A DNA stretch of 58,671 nucleotides from NCBI GenBank assembly GCA_944327245.1, contig CALVHD010000010.1:1-58671 (forward strand), written 5' to 3'. The notes below the pieces were generated by a model. That model had not been told where the DNA came from. It saw nothing but the letters and a program-made list of their open reading frames with translations, and searched no databases. The position numbers and the translations under genes were made by a program. Within the stretch, counting starts at the first letter, position 1; every line of letters starts with the position of its first letter. Positions 25,662 through 34,650 of the stretch are shown one piece after another. Source of the stretch: Candidatus Gastranaerophilales bacterium (GTDB taxonomy: Bacteria; Cyanobacteriota; Vampirovibrionia; Gastranaerophilales; Gastranaerophilaceae).

Positions 25662-27293
25662 ATGAGAGGAATAAAAAATAAAATCATTTTATCTTTATTC
25701 TTAGGGTTGATTGCAACGTTTAGCGCACAAGCAGCAAACGAAGACAATCTGCTTGAACCTGTTTCTGAAATTAAAATCCACAATGAACCAAAGCAAAACA
25801 CAAACTATTTCAATTTAGCTAATATTGTTGACACTCTTTTGACAAACGACAATAAAAACCAAGAAATAACCGTAGATAAAAAATCTCAAATAAGAAAAGA
25901 TTTTATAGATGCAACTTCTAAATTCAATCAAGGGAATGCCAAAGTTGCATATGATGAGTATAGCATTTTAATTAATAAAGTTGAAAATGACTCCTCATTA
26001 TTAGCACTATCAAAAGTTTTTTATGAAATCGGATATTTTTCTCTGGCCAATAAAGCAATAGAAAAAATTGTCTATAAAAATCAATTCTATGACAACATAA
26101 ATGACCTTGAAAAAAGCTATAAACCAAAATCAACTCTTACTTATGATGATGAAATTTATTTTGCAAAATTATATTCAAGCATTTATTTCGATAATTCTGC
26201 TCAAGAAGCAATTAACGATTTAGTTGAGAATAAAACAACTTATCAAAAAAATGATTACTACAACTACATTTTATCTTGTGCAAATTTAGAATTAAAACAA
26301 TATTCAAAAGCTCTTGATTTTATAAATAAAGCAATTTCAATTAATCCTGATAATGTTTCATTTAAAATTCACAAGCTGGATATTTTAATCAATTCAAAAA
26401 AATATAAAGATGCGCAAAATCTAATAGAAAAGCTTGAAAAATCTAATTCCAGTGTCGTTTTTGCAAACACAATCGCTCTTAAAAAAGAACTAATACTTGC
26501 AAACACGGTTAACAACGATAAAGAAAAAAAATATCATATTGCAAACAAAAGTTTTCTTGAAGGCAACTATGAAAAAACAAAAAAAGATTGTCAAAACATC
26601 CTGAATTTCGATAAAGACAATGATAAAATTATAACTTTATATGCTAAAAGTGAACTTGCACTTAATAATATCGAAAGAGCAAATGTTTATTTTGTAAATT
26701 CATATAAAGAAGAAAAAAATAATATTGAAACTTTAATTGGTTTAGGTGATATAAAATATCTGCATGGCGACTATAAAAACGCTGTTAAAACATATAAAAA
26801 AGCCTACAACAAAGATAAAGATAATTATGAAATACTGATTAAACTTGCAACAGCTCAAAGACAATATGCTCAAAACCCTAAAGAATTAAAAAAACTTGAA
26901 CTAAAACTGGATAAAATGCCAAAAACCAAATATATAAGCTACTACAACAGTGCAATCAGTATCGCTCAGAAAAATGATGTTTTAAAGGAAGAATTTTTAA
27001 AAAGAGCTTTAGAGATTAACCCAATGTATGAAAATGCACTTGGTGAATTAGTTAAGCTTAACCTAAAAAATAAAAACTATAAAAATGCCAGAGGTTTAAT
27101 TTACAATGCGGCATTTACTTTAGAAAAAAACTATTATTATTACTATCTTTGCGGACTCTATAGCCAAGCGATGAACAAAAAACAAGATGCTATTCACTTT
27201 TATAAAACTTCTCTAAATTTAAATCCAAATTTTGAAATCGCAAATACAAAACTTTTAAAACTGATTCCCAATGTATCCGATGAGGAAATATAA
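25662..27293 (+). CDS. Secreted TPR-repeat protein
   Basis: A 543-residue protein with a signal peptide (MRGIKNKIILSLFL, then ATFSAQA) and many tetratricopeptide-like repeats from about residue 85 to the end (for example YSKALDFINKAISINPDN, YKNAVKTYKKAYNKDKDN and KKQDAIHFYKTSLNLNPN). It probably scaffolds protein complexes in the periplasm. The ATG at 25662 is chosen over an in-frame GTG at 25635 because AAAGGAT lies nine bases upstream and the signal peptide begins there. Its stop shares one base with comM. Confidence 0.85.
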   Translation: MRGIKNKIILSLFLGLIATFSAQAANEDNLLEPVSEIKIHNEPKQNTNYFNLANIVDTLLTNDNKNQEITVDKKSQIRKDFIDATSKFNQGNAKVAYDEYSILINKVENDSSLLALSKVFYEIGYFSLANKAIEKIVYKNQFYDNINDLEKSYKPKSTLTYDDEIYFAKLYSSIYFDNSAQEAINDLVENKTTYQKNDYYNYILSCANLELKQYSKALDFINKAISINPDNVSFKIHKLDILINSKKYKDAQNLIEKLEKSNSSVVFANTIALKKELILANTVNNDKEKKYHIANKSFLEGNYEKTKKDCQNILNFDKDNDKIITLYAKSELALNNIERANVYFVNSYKEEKNNIETLIGLGDIKYLHGDYKNAVKTYKKAYNKDKDNYEILIKLATAQRQYAQNPKELKKLELKLDKMPKTKYISYYNSAISIAQKNDVLKEEFLKRALEINPMYENALGELVKLNLKNKNYKNARGLIYNAAFTLEKNYYYYYLCGLYSQAMNKKQDAIHFYKTSLNLNPNFEIANTKLLKLIPNVSDEEI

Positions 27294-28810
27294 TGGTAGT
27301 ATCTACTAAAAGTGCGGCAGTTATCGGCTTAAATGTTTATGAAATTAATGTTGAAGTAGACACAATAAATTCAATTCCTCAAGTCGTTATTGTAGGTTTA
27401 CCCGATACAGCAATTTCAGAAGCAAAAGAAAGATTAAGACTTGCAATTAAAAACTCAGGATACTCTTTCCCTTCGACCAAGGTTGTTATTAATCTTGCAC
27501 CCGCAGATTTAAAAAAAGAAGGCTCAAACTACGATTTAGCAATGGCAATTGGCATTCTATCAAGAGAAGGCATAATTAAAGAATTTAATAATGAAAAAAT
27601 TGCTTTTGTTGGAGAATTATCTCTTGATGGCTCTATTAGAGCAGTCAAAGGGATTTTACCAATTGTTAGTTCTTTATTGGAGCTTGGAATAGAAAAAGTC
27701 ATCGTTCCATCTTCAAACCTTGAAGAAGCAAGTTTTATCGGCGGCATTGAAACACTCGGCGCAGATAATCTATCACAAGTTGTTGAATATCTAAATCAAA
27801 ATTCAGACCTTAAAAAATTAAAACAAAATATTGATGATTTTTTAAATAAAGAAATAAATTTTCCAATTGATTTTTCAAACATAAAAGGGCAAGCTCAAGC
27901 TAAAAGAGCGCTTGAAATTGCGGCAGCAGGCGCACACAATGTTTTAATGTCAGGCTCACCAGGATCCGGCAAAACCATGCTTGCAAGAGCTTTTATGTCA
28001 ATTCTGCCGCCTCTGACAGCTAAAGAAGCAATTGAATTAACTAAAATTTATTCTATTTCAGGTTTATTAGATGACAAAAACCCTCTAATCACAACTCGTC
28101 CTTTTCGCTCACCACACCACAGTTCAAGTGCTGTCGGGATAATTGGAGGCGGCTCAAATCCAAAACCCGGCGAAATTACTCTGGCTCACAGGGGCGTGTT
28201 ATTTTTAGATGAAATGGTTGAATTTCCAAGAAATGTACTTGAAGTTTTAAGGCAGCCTTTAGAAGATAATATTGTTACAATTTCAAGAGCACAAATAAGT
28301 GTTCAATATCCGGCTAATTTTATTTTAATAGGAGCTATGAATCCTTGTCCTTGCGGATTTCTGGGCGACAGCAAAAAACAATGCAAATGCAGCGAATTTC
28401 AAATAAATCGCTATAAATCAAAACTTTCAGGTCCATTATTAGATAGAATTGATATTCAGCTAAAAATTCAAAGATTATCAGATGATGAATTATTGCAAGA
28501 CAATAAAAACACGGAAACTTCGGCAGAAATAAGAAAAAGAGTAATTAAAGCAAGAAAAATCCAACTAGAAAGATATAAAAACGAAAATATACTAACAAAC
28601 AGCGAACTAAATGCCAAGTTAATTAAAAAATATTGCAAAATTGATGATAATACTAAAAAATTTCTAAAAGATGCAATAAATAAATTTAATTTATCAGCCA
28701 GAGCCTACGATAGACTTCTTAAAATCTCAAGAACAATAACCGACCTTGAAGGAAAAGAAGACATTTCCATCTCTCACATTGCTCAAGCACTCCAATTAAG
28801 AAGTTTTTAA
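27293..28810 (+). CDS. comM: ComM/YifB-family AAA+ ATPase
   Basis: Mg-chelatase-like AAA+ protein; the characterised homologue ComM is a branch-migration helicase in natural transformation. It is 505 residues: an N-terminal Lon-like fold (VVIVGLPDTAISEAKERLR), Walker A GSPGSGKT at 221-228, LFLDEMVEF (Walker B), a four-Cys zinc knot in NPCPCGFLGDSKKQCKC, and the C-terminal Mg-chelatase domain. It begins in a TAATG overlap with the TPR gene. It implies, but does not prove, competence. Confidence 0.95.
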   Translation: MVVSTKSAAVIGLNVYEINVEVDTINSIPQVVIVGLPDTAISEAKERLRLAIKNSGYSFPSTKVVINLAPADLKKEGSNYDLAMAIGILSREGIIKEFNNEKIAFVGELSLDGSIRAVKGILPIVSSLLELGIEKVIVPSSNLEEASFIGGIETLGADNLSQVVEYLNQNSDLKKLKQNIDDFLNKEINFPIDFSNIKGQAQAKRALEIAAAGAHNVLMSGSPGSGKTMLARAFMSILPPLTAKEAIELTKIYSISGLLDDKNPLITTRPFRSPHHSSSAVGIIGGGSNPKPGEITLAHRGVLFLDEMVEFPRNVLEVLRQPLEDNIVTISRAQISVQYPANFILIGAMNPCPCGFLGDSKKQCKCSEFQINRYKSKLSGPLLDRIDIQLKIQRLSDDELLQDNKNTETSAEIRKRVIKARKIQLERYKNENILTNSELNAKLIKKYCKIDDNTKKFLKDAINKFNLSARAYDRLLKISRTITDLEGKEDISISHIAQALQLRSF

Positions 28811-28836
28811 ATTAGACTTTTATCTAATGACTTTTC
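28811..28836 (+). terminator. Weak hairpin after comM
   Basis: ATTAGA (28811-28816) pairs with TCTAAT (28823-28828), followed by GACTTTTC. Only six mostly A-T pairs and a short T run, so termination may be inefficient. Confidence 0.25.
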
Positions 28837-28862
28837 TATAAAAACAATTTATTATTATAAAC

Positions 28863-28938
28863 GGGTCGGGGCCTATCACCTTAATTAGCGTATATGATTT
28901 TTGCTTTGGGATAGTTTGATTTCATCTTAAACCCGACC
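28863..28938. other. Nested inverted repeat in convergent gap
   Basis: Between two convergent genes, GGTCGGG (28864-28870) pairs with CCCGACC (28932-28938), and CTATC (28873-28877) with GATAG (28910-28914) inside it. The outer arms are GC-rich in a very AT-rich gap. It has no T run on either strand, so it is not a usual terminator. It could be a small RNA or a 3' UTR element; no known riboswitch was recognised. Confidence 0.35.
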
Positions 28939-28941
28939 TCC

Positions 28942-29532
28942 TTAATCAAAAAGCAAATTATACCAATCAAGAAGCTCATCAACATTTTTATTTGCTAATG
29001 CTTTTTCTATTTTTTCATTCAACTTATCTTTTTCATTATCAGACAACTGTTTAATACTTTTGGGTAATACTATTTGATTAGTATTCTCACATTCAACAAA
29101 GCCTTTATTTAAAACCAAAAAATCTCTGTAAGTTTTTAATATTGGCAAATATCTTTCATCAGGAAGATATTTTTTACTTTGATAATATTTACAATCTCTT
29201 GGCAATTGATTTTCTATAAAATCAATTAAAAAATCAATCTCGCTTGTGTATTCTTCTTCTTTACAATCTTCACCAAAAAGCTTATTTCCCTCAATTTGAT
29301 AATTATCAAATTTTTTTATATAGCTTGCCCACATCAAACAACCAAGGTAAAAAGCAATGTTTGTCTTCAGTAATTTTTGCAATTTGTTAAAGATATGTAA
29401 AAAATTTAGACGTTTCAACTTAACATCAGGTACAGCGCAAAACATATAATATGTATAACCGACTTGCCCTATAGAATCAATCACTAAAGGCGCATACCCC
29501 GGATCGAATAAAATTTTATTTTCAGATTTCAT
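28942..29532 (-). CDS. Hypothetical protein
   Basis: A 196-residue soluble protein that I do not recognise. It is mixed in charge, with aromatic N-terminal part (YTYYMFCAVPDV) and a helical, charged C-terminus (SDNEKDKLNEKIEKALANK). It has no signal peptide, no clear membrane segment and only scattered cysteines. No good ribosome site precedes the ATG. It is a lone minus-strand gene between comM and the GH57 gene. Confidence 0.6.
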   Translation of the reverse strand: MKSENKILFDPGYAPLVIDSIGQVGYTYYMFCAVPDVKLKRLNFLHIFNKLQKLLKTNIAFYLGCLMWASYIKKFDNYQIEGNKLFGEDCKEEEYTSEIDFLIDFIENQLPRDCKYYQSKKYLPDERYLPILKTYRDFLVLNKGFVECENTNQIVLPKSIKQLSDNEKDKLNEKIEKALANKNVDELLDWYNLLFD

Positions 29533-29769
29533 ATAAATATTCTACTTAAAAAAAATTAAATTAACATAATTTTATTAAAATAAAACCGTATTTTTTAAAA
29601 TGCACCAAAATAAAGACATATCAACTGCCCAATTTATTAATACTTATTAACTATATTAACTTTAGTAAATTTATACAAATGTACTAATTCTAAATGATTA
29701 TTTTTTATTATAATTTATGGTATAAATATAAACATAAATATAATTACTTAAAGTCGGAGGCAATAAAAA

Positions 29770-31506
29770 ATGGTACAAAAAATAGGACAATTTGTCTTTA
29801 TGCTGCACTCGCATCTGCCGTATTACAGAATGGCGGGTATGTGGCCTTTTGGGGAAGAATGCTTGTATGAATGTATGGAAGAAACATATGTTCCTTTACT
29901 AAATATGATTTCAGAATTATATGATGAGGGAATTAAAGCAAAATTAACTGTTGGCATTACTCCGATTTTAGCAGAACAATTAAATGACGCCCATCTTCAA
30001 CAAGGATTTATTGATTATCTCGATTCAAGAATAAAAGCAGTTTCAGAAGATCTTGAAAGATATCCTGACCCTGAAGTTGCACATAGCCAACATCTTAAAT
30101 ATTTAGCAAAATACTACTTTGATTGGTATAACAGAATTAAAGATTTATTTATCAATAAATTCAATAAAGATTTAATCTCTGGCTTTAAAAAATACCAAGA
30201 TTTAGGTTGTATTGAAATAACTACCTCCGGCGCAACACACGGTTTTTCGCCGCTACTTGCCACTGATACAAACCTAAACGCACAATTTAAAGTAGGCTCA
30301 GACACAACAAAACGCCTTTTCGGCAAAAAAGCAAAAGGTTGCTGGCTGCCAGAATGCGCTTATAGACAAGGTTATGAATACATTGGAAAAGATGGTAAAA
30401 AGAAATGGCGTCCAGCTATTGAAGTTACTCTTCAAAACAATGATATAGAATATTTCTTCACCGAATCACACGTAATCGAAGGTGGGAACTCTATCGGAAA
30501 CCGTAGAAATATAGGAGTTTACGGAAATATTGAGTATATACCATTACCAAAAAGAGAGGCAACCGGATATGACACATATAGTGCCTATTGGTTACCTGAT
30601 GCACAAGTTGCCGTGATGGGTAGAAACGATAGAGCAGGATTCCAGGTATGGTCAGCGGCAGACGGATACCCTGGAGACGGTTGTTATAGAGAATTCCACA
30701 GAAAAGATTGCAACTCAGGAATGCATTATTGGAGAATTACATCATCTACAACAGATTTAGGCGATAAGATGTTGTATGATCCTGTATTAGCAATGAATCA
30801 AGTAAATTCAAATTCAGATCACTACACTAATTTAATTTATCATTTATTAAATGATTACAAAAATTCTCACAACGGCAAAGAAGGTCTTGTAATGGTTTCA
30901 TTTGACACTGAATTATACGGACACTGGTGGTTTGAAGGTATTGAATTTATTAAACAGGTAATTCGTAAATTAAACAAATACGTACCTGAAGTTAAAATGA
31001 TGACAGCAGGTGAATACTTACAAGCTCATCCGCCAACAGAAGCAATTCAAATTCCTGAATCATCTTGGGGACAAGGCGGACATTTCTGGGTATGGCAAAA
31101 CCATTTAACAGAATGGATGTGGCCGATTATTCATGCATGTGAAAAACGTATTATAGATATCGTATCAAAATACGAAAATATTCCATCAGACAAAGTGCTG
31201 CATAGGGCTCTAAATCAATTAGCAAGGGAAAATCTATTGTTGCAAAGCTCGGATTGGCCGTTCTTAATTACTACATGGCAAGCAAAAGATTATGCTACAG
31301 ACAGATTTAGAGAACATGTACAACGCTTTGAGCAAATTGCAGATATGATTGATAATAATGCAATAGATGAAGCAAAGTTATCAGAAATTGAATCTATTGA
31401 CAATTGCTTCGCTGATATCGATTATAGAGTTTATTCACCGATAGAAGAAGGGGTAATACCTCAACAGGAAAAACGACTTGCCCCTTTGTATGCAGACAGA
31501 AAATAA
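29770..31506 (+). CDS. GH57 glycoside hydrolase, branching-enzyme-like
   Basis: Family GH57 (beta/alpha)7-barrel enzyme of 578 residues acting on alpha-1,4-glucans; many homologues are 1,4-alpha-glucan branching enzymes for glycogen. The nucleophile is Glu195 in CWLPECAY and the acid/base is Asp379 in SFDTELYGHWW. N-terminal FVFMLHSHLPYYR is typical. The C-terminal helical domain (about 430-550, WGQGGHFWVWQNHLTEWMW) matches the GH57 branching-enzyme type. It lacks a signal peptide. GGAGG precedes the start and a strong terminator follows. Some GH57 members are hydrolases, so substrate use is inferred. Confidence 0.9.
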   Translation: MVQKIGQFVFMLHSHLPYYRMAGMWPFGEECLYECMEETYVPLLNMISELYDEGIKAKLTVGITPILAEQLNDAHLQQGFIDYLDSRIKAVSEDLERYPDPEVAHSQHLKYLAKYYFDWYNRIKDLFINKFNKDLISGFKKYQDLGCIEITTSGATHGFSPLLATDTNLNAQFKVGSDTTKRLFGKKAKGCWLPECAYRQGYEYIGKDGKKKWRPAIEVTLQNNDIEYFFTESHVIEGGNSIGNRRNIGVYGNIEYIPLPKREATGYDTYSAYWLPDAQVAVMGRNDRAGFQVWSAADGYPGDGCYREFHRKDCNSGMHYWRITSSTTDLGDKMLYDPVLAMNQVNSNSDHYTNLIYHLLNDYKNSHNGKEGLVMVSFDTELYGHWWFEGIEFIKQVIRKLNKYVPEVKMMTAGEYLQAHPPTEAIQIPESSWGQGGHFWVWQNHLTEWMWPIIHACEKRIIDIVSKYENIPSDKVLHRALNQLARENLLLQSSDWPFLITTWQAKDYATDRFREHVQRFEQIADMIDNNAIDEAKLSEIESIDNCFADIDYRVYSPIEEGVIPQQEKRLAPLYADRK

Positions 31507-31520
31507 TCTAAACGTACAAA

Positions 31521-31545
31521 AGCCTCGCACAATGCGAGGCTTTTT
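31521..31545 (+). terminator. Intrinsic terminator after the GH57 gene
   Basis: AGCCTCGCA (31521-31529) and TGCGAGGCT (31533-31541) form a perfect 9-bp GC-rich stem with a three-base loop, followed by TTTTT. An A run before it means it may also terminate the minus-strand coiled-coil gene. Confidence 0.92.
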
Positions 31546-31565
31546 ATTGTAGTTATTAACAATAA

Positions 31566-31982
31566 TTATTGGAAATAACCGAATTGGTCTTCAATATCTT
31601 CTTTTCTTGCTTCTTCAAGCCCTTCTCTATCGGCTTGAACTGCTTGCAATTGAGTTTCTAAAGACGCATTTTCATTTTGAATTTGAGTTTCCATATCGGA
31701 CTGAGCCTGCTCAATTGCTTTTAATTCTGCATCTTCAGCATCTTTTAACTCAAGCATTTCAGCCATTAAATCCTGATACTCGTCATTAGTCTTATCCCCA
31801 ATTTGATCCATTTGTTCTTGGATAGCGTCTTCCTGCATATCATATTCTTTAGTTATGCCGGCTTGTTCATCGCTTGCATACTTTTGCTTTAACCTTAAAT
31901 CCATAGAATTATCGGTTAACTCTGCCTGCAAGTCTTGCTCTTTTGCGATGTAGTTTTGAATTGTAATCCAGCTTCCTAACAT
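31566..31982 (-). CDS. Acidic coiled-coil protein
   Basis: A 138-residue protein that is almost entirely helical and rich in E, D and Q (for example LMAEMLELKDAEDAELKAIE), predicted to form a long coiled coil. It has no signal peptide; the N-terminus is MLGSWITIQNYIAKEQ. The function is unknown. AAGGAAAA precedes the ATG. Its upstream region carries two copies of a 14-15-base direct repeat. It shares the terminator at 31521-31545 with the convergent GH57 gene. Confidence 0.7.
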   Translation of the reverse strand: MLGSWITIQNYIAKEQDLQAELTDNSMDLRLKQKYASDEQAGITKEYDMQEDAIQEQMDQIGDKTNDEYQDLMAEMLELKDAEDAELKAIEQAQSDMETQIQNENASLETQLQAVQADREGLEEARKEDIEDQFGYFQ

Positions 31983-32010
31983 TTTTGTTTTCCTTAACTT
32001 TTAAAAGTCC

Positions 32011-32077
32011 TATACATACCCTATAACTTTGTGGCACGTACTTTTATAATCATCACAATCGTATATACCACCCTATA
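32011..32077 (-). promoter_or_regulatory. Paired direct repeats upstream of the coiled-coil gene
   Basis: TATACATACCCTATA (32011-32025) and TATACCACCCTATA (32064-32077) on the plus strand differ by a single indel plus a substitution and start 53 bases apart. They lie upstream of the minus-strand gene at 31566-31982. They could be operator sites or duplicated promoter elements; no function is known. Confidence 0.3.
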
Positions 32078-32158
32078 TGTATAATTCCACGATTTAAAAA
32101 TGTATAGCATAAAGATTGTGTTATGTTACAATTTGCAACAAAAAATCGTTCTTTTGCT

Positions 32159-32208
32159 CAATTATCCTACGGCACCCTAAGGGTGTTTTCAATCCCTAAG
32201 GCGCACAA
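32159..32208 (+). repeat. Dispersed GC-rich repeat, copy 2
   Basis: Matches the minus strand of 14-78 at about 46 of 50 positions by eye, including the CACCC-TAA-GGGTG hairpin and AATCCCTAAGGC. The match ends after CACAAG, so this copy is shorter than copy 1. It lies between the coiled-coil gene and the 3' end of bamA. Confidence 0.7.
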
Positions 32209-32237
32209 GCGCTGTAAGAAAATTACATCATTCCCTT

Positions 32238-34466
32238 TTAATACATTTCGCCCATGCCAAATGTAAAGAAGCCTGATTTTCTATCAACTCCGCAAGTATT
32301 TGTCAAAGGAATACCGTAATCTAAATTAATTGGTCCAAGTCCCGGAATAAATACTCTCAAACCAACACCGGCTGTAATTGCATAACCCGGTTTATCAAAC
32401 ACATCTGAACCTATTGATTTATTAAATAAAGTACCTGCATCTACAAAAGCAGCCAATCTTAAATTATTCAAGAATGAATTAGATGTTAATCTGTCTATAA
32501 ATGGAATTGGAGCCCTATATTCAACACTACCCATCATATAGCCATCGCCAACACCAACTTCTGATATATTAAAGCCTCTGATTGTATAAGGTCCGCCAAG
32601 AGCAAAACCGGCAAACTCAGGCATATCTCCATGGAGCTTTCCGCCTGCTTTAGCAGTAACAACCAAAGAAGATTTCTTTCCTATAGGCATAAATTTTCTT
32701 ATCATACCATGCAATTTTCCAAAAGTATCACCTGTTATACCAAGATTTTCTTCAAAAGTAATTCTTGCTAATACACCTCTTCTTGCATTAACTGCACTAT
32801 CTCTTGTGTCATATGTTAAAGCAGGGGTTATCTTTACATAAAAACCGCCATCCAACTCTTTATCACGATATGCCCAGTCTATTCCTCTTTGAGCATATCT
32901 ATTTCTCATGCCTGTTTCATCACCCTCATCAAGAGTAACACTTTCAACACCTAATCCGATTGAACCTGAAAGATTTTTAAACGCCACAAACTTACGAGCA
33001 ACTGTTACTTCGCCGCCAAAACGTTTTTCAATTGCCATGGGAACTTGATAGCTGCCGTAATATCTTGCAAAAACTCTAGCTCCTAAAGATTGATTTTCTC
33101 TTTTAAACATTGGCTCTAAAAAGCTGATTTCACCCTGTAAATTTGCTTTTTGAACTACAGAGCTATCATTCATCAAAATACCGGTACCTGCTAAAAGATT
33201 TAAGTTAAGTTTTTGTCCTAAGCCTCTAAAGTTGTTTTCGCCAAAGCCCACAGAACCAAAGAAACCTGAAGCCGAATCAATACCAACCCCAAGAGAAATT
33301 TTACCTGTTCTTTGTTCTTCCAATGCGACATAAACATCATACAAGCCTGTTCTTTCATCTTTTTTCAATTCTCTTTGAACATCTTTAAATGCTTGCGTAC
33401 CCATTAATCTTAAAATATCAGAGCGCATTGTGTTTTCGTTATATACACACCCGGGCTGCAAAAATATATTTCTTTTTACAATAAAATCTTTTGTTTTATT
33501 ATTTCCCTCAACAATAATATCGCCGATTATACCTTCATCAATTAAAAAATTAACATATCCATCGGGATCATCTGAAACTTTTGAAACACGAGCTAAAATA
33601 TAACCTCTTGTTGAATATAATTCTTGAATTTCATTTATTGCATTGTTAATATTCAGAATATTTTGCGGTTGACCTTTATATCTGTTTAAAATATTCATTA
33701 TTTCGCTTGTTGAAATGCTTTTATTTCCAACAACATTAAACCCAGCTACAGGAGGGTTTTCCTCTAAGATAATTCTTAATTTTACATTGTTATTATCAAT
33801 TTTAATCGGCAAAGCTCTTAAATTTTGAGTAAAATAACCTGTATTATATAATGTTCTTAAATCGTTTGAAACTTCAGAACGAATATATTGATAACCTTCT
33901 TTTGAATTTATTTGTTCTCTGATGTAATTTGTATCCAATAGATTATTTCCAAAAATTTCAAGCTCTTTTATATAAACAATATCTGTATCGTTTATATAAG
34001 TATGTTCAAAATTTTCATCCTTTGTTATTTCCTGCTCAGTAGGGGTTTCTTCAAGAATTTCATCCTTAGGCTCAACTTTTTTTGTTTTATTTCTTTGGAA
34101 AAAATTAAAAATATTTTTCTTTTTTGTTTTCTTTTGTTTTTCTGCCTTTACCTCTTGTTCTGCACCATCATCTCCCATTGGAGAATAAACAGAAGTATCC
34201 GCATCTTCAAACATAGAAAAATCAGATTTATCAAGCGGAACTTCTTTAACTTTTAATTTTTTTTCTTTTTTCTTTTCTTCTTTTTGTTTTCTTTTAAAAA
34301 TAGACTTGAAATCCTTAACTTTTTTAAGGTCTTTTATATCAACCCTTGAGGCTGTAGCAGGGTCTACACCTGAAATAGGATCTTCTGTAGAAGCAAAAAC
34401 TCCTTGTCCTAATAATAAAGACAAAGATAAAAATATTGTAAATGTGAATACAAATAATCTTCTCAT
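32238..34466 (-). CDS. bamA: Outer-membrane assembly protein BamA/Omp85
   Basis: Outer-membrane beta-barrel insertase of 742 residues, showing that the cell is diderm. It has a signal peptide (ending near GVFAS), an unusual Lys/Glu-rich linker (about residues 45-150), then POTRA-like repeats from about 165 to 390, which I read as three as in cyanobacterial Omp85. A 16-stranded barrel of the surface-antigen type follows, with the IRGF motif. The protein ends FFTFGMGEMY. TATAAT with an 18-base-spaced TTGGCT precedes the gene. Confidence 0.94.
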   Translation of the reverse strand: MRRLFVFTFTIFLSLSLLLGQGVFASTEDPISGVDPATASRVDIKDLKKVKDFKSIFKRKQKEEKKKEKKLKVKEVPLDKSDFSMFEDADTSVYSPMGDDGAEQEVKAEKQKKTKKKNIFNFFQRNKTKKVEPKDEILEETPTEQEITKDENFEHTYINDTDIVYIKELEIFGNNLLDTNYIREQINSKEGYQYIRSEVSNDLRTLYNTGYFTQNLRALPIKIDNNNVKLRIILEENPPVAGFNVVGNKSISTSEIMNILNRYKGQPQNILNINNAINEIQELYSTRGYILARVSKVSDDPDGYVNFLIDEGIIGDIIVEGNNKTKDFIVKRNIFLQPGCVYNENTMRSDILRLMGTQAFKDVQRELKKDERTGLYDVYVALEEQRTGKISLGVGIDSASGFFGSVGFGENNFRGLGQKLNLNLLAGTGILMNDSSVVQKANLQGEISFLEPMFKRENQSLGARVFARYYGSYQVPMAIEKRFGGEVTVARKFVAFKNLSGSIGLGVESVTLDEGDETGMRNRYAQRGIDWAYRDKELDGGFYVKITPALTYDTRDSAVNARRGVLARITFEENLGITGDTFGKLHGMIRKFMPIGKKSSLVVTAKAGGKLHGDMPEFAGFALGGPYTIRGFNISEVGVGDGYMMGSVEYRAPIPFIDRLTSNSFLNNLRLAAFVDAGTLFNKSIGSDVFDKPGYAITAGVGLRVFIPGLGPINLDYGIPLTNTCGVDRKSGFFTFGMGEMY

Positions 34467-34502
34467 CTATTCCAAGTCAATATAAGATAATTATCTAAAT
34501 AT

Positions 34503-34532
34503 AATTATATATCTAAAAAGCTACAAAGCCAA
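34503..34532 (-). promoter_or_regulatory. Putative bamA promoter
   Basis: On the minus strand TTGGCT (34532-34527) and a perfect TATAAT (34508-34503) are 18 bases apart, with a predicted leader of about 30 bases before the ATG at 34466. Confidence 0.45.
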
Positions 34533-34650
34533 AAATTTTAACAAAATCCGCCAATCGTTTTAGTTTTTAGAATAAAAATGTTACAAAAATTATTACAAAC
34601 TGTCATATTGAAAAAATTTATACTAATATTTTATTAAAGAGAAAAGATAT

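Noticed and set aside
28863-28938. Riboswitch (THF, preQ1 or c-di-GMP type) for the nested inverted repeat
   Set aside because: It lies at the 3' ends of both genes rather than in a leader, and the known core motifs are absent.
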